A stretch of DNA of 64,000 nt from Nemophila menziesii (Eukaryota > Streptophyta > Magnoliopsida > Boraginales > Hydrophyllaceae). Under the pieces are notes generated by a model. It was given only the letters and a program-made list of their open reading frames with translations, had not been told where the DNA came from and did not search any database. This document shows, piece by piece, positions 58,400 to 64,000 of this stretch. A program made the position numbers and the translations under genes. Within the stretch, counting starts at the first letter, position 1; each line of letters starts with the position of its first letter. The DNA lies in the NCBI GenBank assembly GCA_029959085.1, contig JARWIR010000001.1, positions 23,117,730 through 23,181,729 of the forward strand. The letters run 5' to 3'.

Positions 58400-59980
58400 G
58401 CCATTAAAAAGCCACTATTAGTTACCACCACCAAGAAGCTATTTGATCCCAAAATTCTCATGACTTTTAAAACCCCGGATGCCCGGTCTACTTTGAGTAT
58501 TAATGGCCTCACGTCACCTCATATTTCATCGGAAGTTGATCTTCTTGGAGCTCCAAAAAATGGCTCGAAAGAAATGTTTAAAAAAGGTATATGTTTAAAA
58601 ACCATATGCACGAAACTATTTGGGAGGAAGATTGTGATGCCCCCTCCATCAATATTTGAAGATAAGGCATGCTAAAGAAGTCGTCGATGCTACTACCAGT
58701 GTCACCACGGAGGTGGCGGTGAATTCAAGTTTTGGGGAAAACAAAGCGAGACGAATTTCGGGAAAATTTGATGATAATCTAGGTAATTTTGATACATATT
58801 TGGTGGCTAAAAATAGATTATTTCATGGTTGGAATAGCAATTCAAAAACCTCTTTAGAGAAATCTTAGGATGAGCTTGTGGCACACTAAGTGTTGTGAAA
58901 ATGCTTAAATCAAAACCTTTGAGGAAACAAAGACTTTCAAGCTAATATTCAAATGACACTATAGAAGTTAATCAACATACATCAAAGAATGTAATCGGCT
59001 TAGAGCGTGAAAGGACTACCAAGGAACCCAAGTTTTTGGCCGGGAACCTTGTTGCCGATGCGATGAAAACGTGTGTTCAACCTAAAGAAAGTGATGAAGG
59101 GAGGAGCATGGCCTATAAAAATGTGCTCCTCAACTATAGAAAACCTTCCACGGGTATGTAATTGCATTACGTTGAGTGTATTGAAGAGTGGGTGCTTATC
59201 TTAGAAGAAAATAATGTTCTAACCTTAGAACAATCATTTAGATTCTCACTAATTGGGTATGGTGCGGGTCTCAAAATAACAAATTTAGAAGGTATTCAAA
59301 AAATTGTAACTAGTTGGAATGTGTAATGTAGAGTTCGAACACATTGTTGTGGTTGGCTTGTGTTTAAATTTTAAAAGGATGAGGATCTTAAAATTATTCT
59401 TACAAGGGGTCCATACTCGTTATTTGGGCGTCTCTTATTGTTAGCCAAAATCCTGGATTTCTTTGATTTCAGAAATCTTGAAATCACAAAGAATTTATCT
59501 TGGGTGATAATCTGAAACCTCCCCAAGCAAGCTCGTACTACTCTAGGGTTGGCTAGAATACTTTCTCAAATTGGTAAACCTATTTGATCATATGGAATAA
59601 CTTTTGAGAGTGAAGATATTTGTTATGCCCGGGTTCTTATAAAGATTGATCTTAGCAAAGAGAAGAAAGAGACTACTGAGATAGGATTACGAAAAGGCAA
59701 AGACTTTTGAATTGAAGTGGAATATGAAAACTTATCGCCTTGTTGTAAGAAGTGCAAGGCGTTTGGTCACATCAAAGATTTTGTTTATATGATAATGGAG
59801 GGAAAGGTACTTAGAGTAACGTACAAAAAATTCATTGGCTACTCTTACTAAAAACCATGAAAATTGGGAACTTTTCTAGAAGTTAAAGTGGAAAACTAGT
59901 CATGCCAAGGAATTAAGGACAAATCCACCGAGTTTCCCTTGCTCGAGATCGGATTGTGTGGGCCTTGGCGGCTGCACCTT
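58400..59980 (+). pseudogene. LINE ORF1-like (DUF4283 / CCHC) remnant
   Basis: Across several frames it reads FSLIGYGAGLKITNLEGIQ, VFKF..DEDLKIILTRGPYSLFG, ARTTLGLARILSQIGKP and VEYENLSPCCKKC, then AFGHIKDF. This is the DUF4283 and zf-CCHC_4 arrangement of plant LINE ORF1-type proteins (the family has ..PP.C..C..FGH....C). The N-terminal open segments at 58460-58868 probably belong to the same frame. An Athila-type partial LTR begins at 59987, right after it. Many stops; no function. Confidence 0.6.
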
Positions 59981-59986
59981 GTCAGC

Positions 59987-60450
59987 TGATGTCTCCATAT
60001 TTGTGATGAAATAATCTATTCATGAGACATAATAGGTGTATTATGTTCTTAGATGAAAAGGTTTTCCCTATTTATTATTAATTTCTCGATTCTTGCCTTA
60101 TTTTAGAGGTTTGTTACTTTTAGAGCATTTTTGGTATAATTTGTGTGTTAAATGTGATGCTTAGTTACAATTATTATATTATATTTCAAATCAATGTTAA
60201 GGAGTATAGGATAGGAGATCCAAGACAAAATCAAGAGTTAAAAAGAAATAAACTGGGTTTAGGAAAGTGGAAAAGCTGACAAGTGGCTGACTTTTTTCTG
60301 GATTTGATTGGCTTCAAAGAAAACCTTATGTCGTTTTTAACTTTACAAAGAGTATCTGTTTTAAATCGGAATGTCGTTTAACCTTGCTAATTTAAGCTGG
60401 ATCATCTACTTCGCTTCTTGATCTTCATATGAGTTGTATAATAGGAAATG
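59987..60450 (+). mobile_element. Partial LTR of the Athila-type family
   Basis: Begins TGATGTCTCCATATTTGTGA and follows the same sequence as the solo LTR at 60838 (GGTTTTCCCTATT, GCCTTATTTTAGAGGT, ATAATTTGTGTGTTAAATGTGA) for about 450 bp, then diverges. The 3' two thirds are missing. Confidence 0.75.
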
Positions 60451-60837
60451 CTACAATTTGAGGTTAGTTCAACTCAAGACAAGCAAGCAATAACACACAA
60501 GAATAAACCAATGAGGTGTTTAAAGATAAATACAAAAGTGTTTTATCATGTAGCGATGAATATTATACATGTAACTCCATTTAAAGTGACAAGCTTGTTG
60601 TGTATTTGACAAGTAGTTTTAAGTTCATCTTTTATGCACAATGAGTTGTGATTAAAAAGGTTTTTCAACTCAAGAGTGTGTGATTTAAAAGTAAAAAATA
60701 TGATGTGCATGTGAGCTAGGAGGATATAACTAAGTTAAAACACAAGCAATCACATAGTAACGGAGGACTACAAATAAGATAAGGAATGCAAGCACACAAG
60801 TCATGAAAAGGAGATGTGTAAAAGATATATGATATAC
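60451..60837. other. No recognisable feature
   Basis: Sequence between the partial and the solo LTR. No coding signature, RNA gene or terminal repeat. Confidence 0.4.
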
Positions 60838-62404
60838 TGATGTCCCCATATTTATGATATAATAATATAGTTTAGAGACATCATTTTAGGTGTATTATAC
60901 GCTTAGATGAGGGGGTTTTCCCTATTAATTTTTGGTTTCTCAATTTAGGCCTTATTTTAGAGGTGTGTTACTTTTAGAGTGTTTTTTATATAATTTGTGT
61001 GTTAAATGTGAATCCCTTGGAAACAATGTTAAATTAAATACCAAACCAATGTTAAAGATTTAATGAAATAAGATCCAAGACGAAATCAAGAGTTATAAGG
61101 AAAGAAAGTTGTTTTATGAAGTGCAAAATCTGTCAGGAGTTGTTGTCAAGATTTAGAGACGTGTAGTATTTTCAATGCTGCATAAAATAGACATAGAATT
61201 TGAAGGAGCCATTTTATTTAAAGAAAGGTCTTTGAATTTCAGTCGTGTGGTCACTGGAATCGAGTAATCTGCAACTGCAACGAAGGAGTTGTGATTTTCA
61301 CAAACTCTATGGGTCAACCAGTTCAATTATTTAGGAAAGCGAGTTTGGGTTAGCTTAGGACTCTAAGACTTGACCTATGACCTATATTTCGTCCCTAAAC
61401 CTATATATATGGTTATTTACCTTTATAAATACGTCTTTTCTTAGTCCATAATTATAATTACACTTAGAGATCATCTAGGGAAGCAAGTTGACTTGTATAG
61501 GAAGAAAAGAAGCTGGAGAGTCACAAACTCCTCTTCTCCGTCCTTCCACTCTACCGTTAGGGTAATTTGTATTAAATTTTTAGCTTAACTATGTTTCTAA
61601 TCTTTTTAATCTTTAGTTTTATTTCTTTAGCTATGAGCTAAATTTTCCATAACTTGGGTTTTCACTATGTATAATCCTTGAATTCTTTTTTCATATTCTA
61701 TGTCATTTGGGATTTACATTTAATTGATTTGATCTTTCAATTATATATTTGTAATTTGTGTTTGACTTATCCCAGCCCTAACTTTGGCCAAGTTTAGGAC
61801 TGTCTATAGTAGTTGGATTGTCACCCTAACGGAGGATTCAATTATAGGGGGATCCAATTATAGAAAACAACACCATAATCGTCTAGTATGCGGTAGTGAT
61901 CTTGACGGACTTGCCTAACTAGATAGTCAATTTGGTTTAGATTTTCATCACCGATATCTATGCAAGGTCCCCTTACCCAAGTCCCTTGTTAGTGTTGAGG
62001 TTGCCTTTTAAGCTAACCTCACGGGAGTTAGAGGAATTATAGAATCCTGGTTACTTATATATGCTCAATTCACCTTTATAATTAGAATATTGATTTAGGA
62101 GGATAGGTCCATACTAGCAGGCCTAAGTTATAGTCGTCTACATTCTCTTTAGTTTATTTAATTGCATTAGTAGTTTAATTTTGTATTTGCGTTCTTATTC
62201 AAAAAATCAAATAAATATTTATCGCTTATTTCTATTATTAGTTTTAACAATTAATCTCTTCTACGCTTTCTTATCTAAAGACGATATATCCCTGAGAACG
62301 AATTCTGTTTATCAATTATAACTTGCAAACACTCTGTGCACTTGCAGTGAGTTTCTCGTAGTGGTTGAGGTGTGTGTTCTTTTATCACACATTTTTCACC
62401 ACCA
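60838..62404 (+). mobile_element. Solo LTR, Athila-type family
   Basis: Runs from TGATGTCCCC to TTTCACCACCA, with identical 5-bp target duplications TATAC at 60833-60837 and 62405-62409. It shares TCCCTGAGAACGAA near the 3' end and the CTCACGGGAGTTAG / AACGGAGG-type blocks with the LTR at 20199. A TATA-like TATATATATGG lies at about 61403. Confidence 0.9.
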
Positions 62405-62962
62405 TATACTAAAACACTAATTTGACACTTAATTATCTAGGTATTTGTCACGTAAAAGCAACTTACAAGAAGGACTATACGCCAACATATTTTGTATTGT
62501 GATGCATCGTTGCTAGCTAAAGAGGGACCCCTTTTATAAACCATGGTCCCATTTTTCTTCGTTGAGCATGGTTCACCTAAAACAAATTATACACAAGAGT
62601 TGTTAGAAAAGATATTCTAAAAAAATTGTAGTTCAACTCGAAAGTCGATTCTCAACACAGATGAAGATATGTCCAAAAAGTGAAACTATATATGCTATTT
62701 AAAAATACACATTTTAGCATAAGTAATGATGTTTGGATGCTCTATTCTATAATGTAATAAAAATTTGAAATATGATAATACGACAGTGTAACACCATTTA
62801 GAGACAATGAACACATACCAAGATATAGCAAGATCAAAATGATAAAATGGTATGTGATAGAGCAAATGGTATGTTTCACATGAGATAGTAAAGGATAATG
62901 ACAATTAAAATAAGTTAATCACATAAATATTTGTCACACAAAACCATACTAGAAGGGACAAT

Positions 62963-63560
62963 ATGCCAACAACGTCTAAAATTCAAGCATGTGATGCAGA
63001 GATTATTTGGGCATTCAAAGTTCGTAAACGACGATGTTTTATTCTAGTATCTTCCAGAGCCTTGATTTGGACTCATCAAATTGTGAATACATTAATATTT
63101 TTTGATGCACTTAAGTTTGCTATCATGGCTTGGAGATTTAATATAACAAAAAAAAATGTTGATTGTTTTCGACATTATAAGATATTATCTGAAGAAATGG
63201 ATGTTCCCGAAGAAGAAGTTCATCAATTAGGAAAAGATATTGAGGAGTAAACAAATATCGTTTCTAATTTGCACTACAGACATGTGATGGGTATCAAATA
63301 TCTTTTAAACTATCCTAACAAGAATGATACAGTTATGGAATTGTCTACAAACGAAACAATTATTGAGTCAATACTAAATGATGAAAATGATCTAGAACCA
63401 AATGATGGTGGTGTCACTCCAAATGTGTCATCGAAATAAATCTTCCAAGCGATGATCACCCTACGAAACTATTTGTTACAACATAAGCAAAATATCCAAA
63501 AATTTTATTTGCACTAAAAAACGTAAAAAAGAATATATTATGATGTAAAAAAAAAGACAA
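62963..63560 (+). pseudogene. pogo/Tigger-like transposase C-terminal fragment
   Basis: The open segment 62963-63250 reads MAWRFNITKKNVDCFRHYKIL, then SEEMDVPEEEVHQL; after a stop the frame continues with DENDLEPNDGG and, past another stop, TLRNYLLQH. The W...TI.NCFRK/H.GI and late TLR..LLQ pattern is what I recall from the C-terminal part of plant Tc1/mariner-pogo (CENP-B/jerky-like) transposases. The DDE core is not present. The identification is tentative. Confidence 0.4.
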
Positions 63561-63618
63561 ATAACATTAAATAATTTATATGTTAGAAAAATATTTTTTG
63601 TATATATATATATATTGA

Positions 63619-63744
<126 letters not shown>

Positions 63745-64000
63745 AGTTATTCATATGTTAATGTGTGTCTCTTATGTATCTTAAAATCATTTATATTTAT
63801 ATACAGATTTCAAGAATTTTAAAAAAAAATTCATTAATATATATAACAAGATTATTTATTTATCTCATTAGTTAAAGTTAGGATAGGAAATTCATTCATT
63901 TTGAAATTATTCATTTATCTATACTTAAGTTAATTTATTAAAGGATTACTGCTTAAAAAATACCTTAAATTAGAACTAATTATCTTTCATCTTAACTATC

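Overview
This is plant nuclear DNA, most likely from a eudicot: it is AT-rich, its one ordinary gene is split by nine exons' worth of GT-AG introns, and its transposable elements are typical plant families (L1-type LINEs with a terminal RNase H domain, Athila-type Ty3/gypsy elements, CACTA, hAT and Mutator-like elements, a tRNA-type SINE). No species can be named from the sequence alone. Roughly three quarters of the window is recognisable mobile DNA; there are no rRNA genes, functional tRNA genes or CRISPR arrays.

Left part (1-13 kb): a nearly intact but 5'-truncated L1 LINE (405-5922), a decayed Athila gag and 3' region (6340-9260), two short hAT-type elements with 8-bp target duplications (10610-11165, 11668-12160) and traces of a Ty1/copia LTR. 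At 13086-16428 is a CACTA element whose interior carries, on the minus strand, the front part of a plant mitochondrial/plastid-type Lon protease gene with its introns, joined in frame to a transposase-type last exon. This gene capture is the most interesting item in the window.

Middle (16-37 kb): a foldback repeat, a solo Athila-type LTR (20199-21766), a hAT-like element rich in CCTAGGCG, then the only host gene I can support: a nine-exon caffeoyl-CoA O-methyltransferase-like gene on the minus strand (24913 down to 23290, 286 residues). After it come unclassified DNA, a Mutator-like MITE (30076-30266), a truncated LINE (about 30280-32509), a LINE tail of another family on the minus strand, and several minisatellites.

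Right part (37-64 kb): a 12-kb Athila-type LTR retrotransposon on the minus strand (37017-49003) has inserted into a foldback element (35930-37016 continued at 49004-49290). It has lost gag and the end of its 5' LTR, its pol carries several breaks, and its env-position reading frame holds a long GAA repeat and a solo LTR of a related element (40486-41922). Then follow a degenerate full-length-type LINE (49300-55182), a 3-kb element with inverted terminal arrays (55223-58219) containing a SINE and tRNA-B-box-like tandem units, a LINE ORF1 remnant, one partial and one solo LTR (60838-62404), a pogo/Tigger-like transposase tail, and a long TA microsatellite.

The layout is a nested transposon cluster around one small metabolic gene. 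Relative ages can be read from the nesting: foldback element, then the Athila element, then the solo LTR within it.
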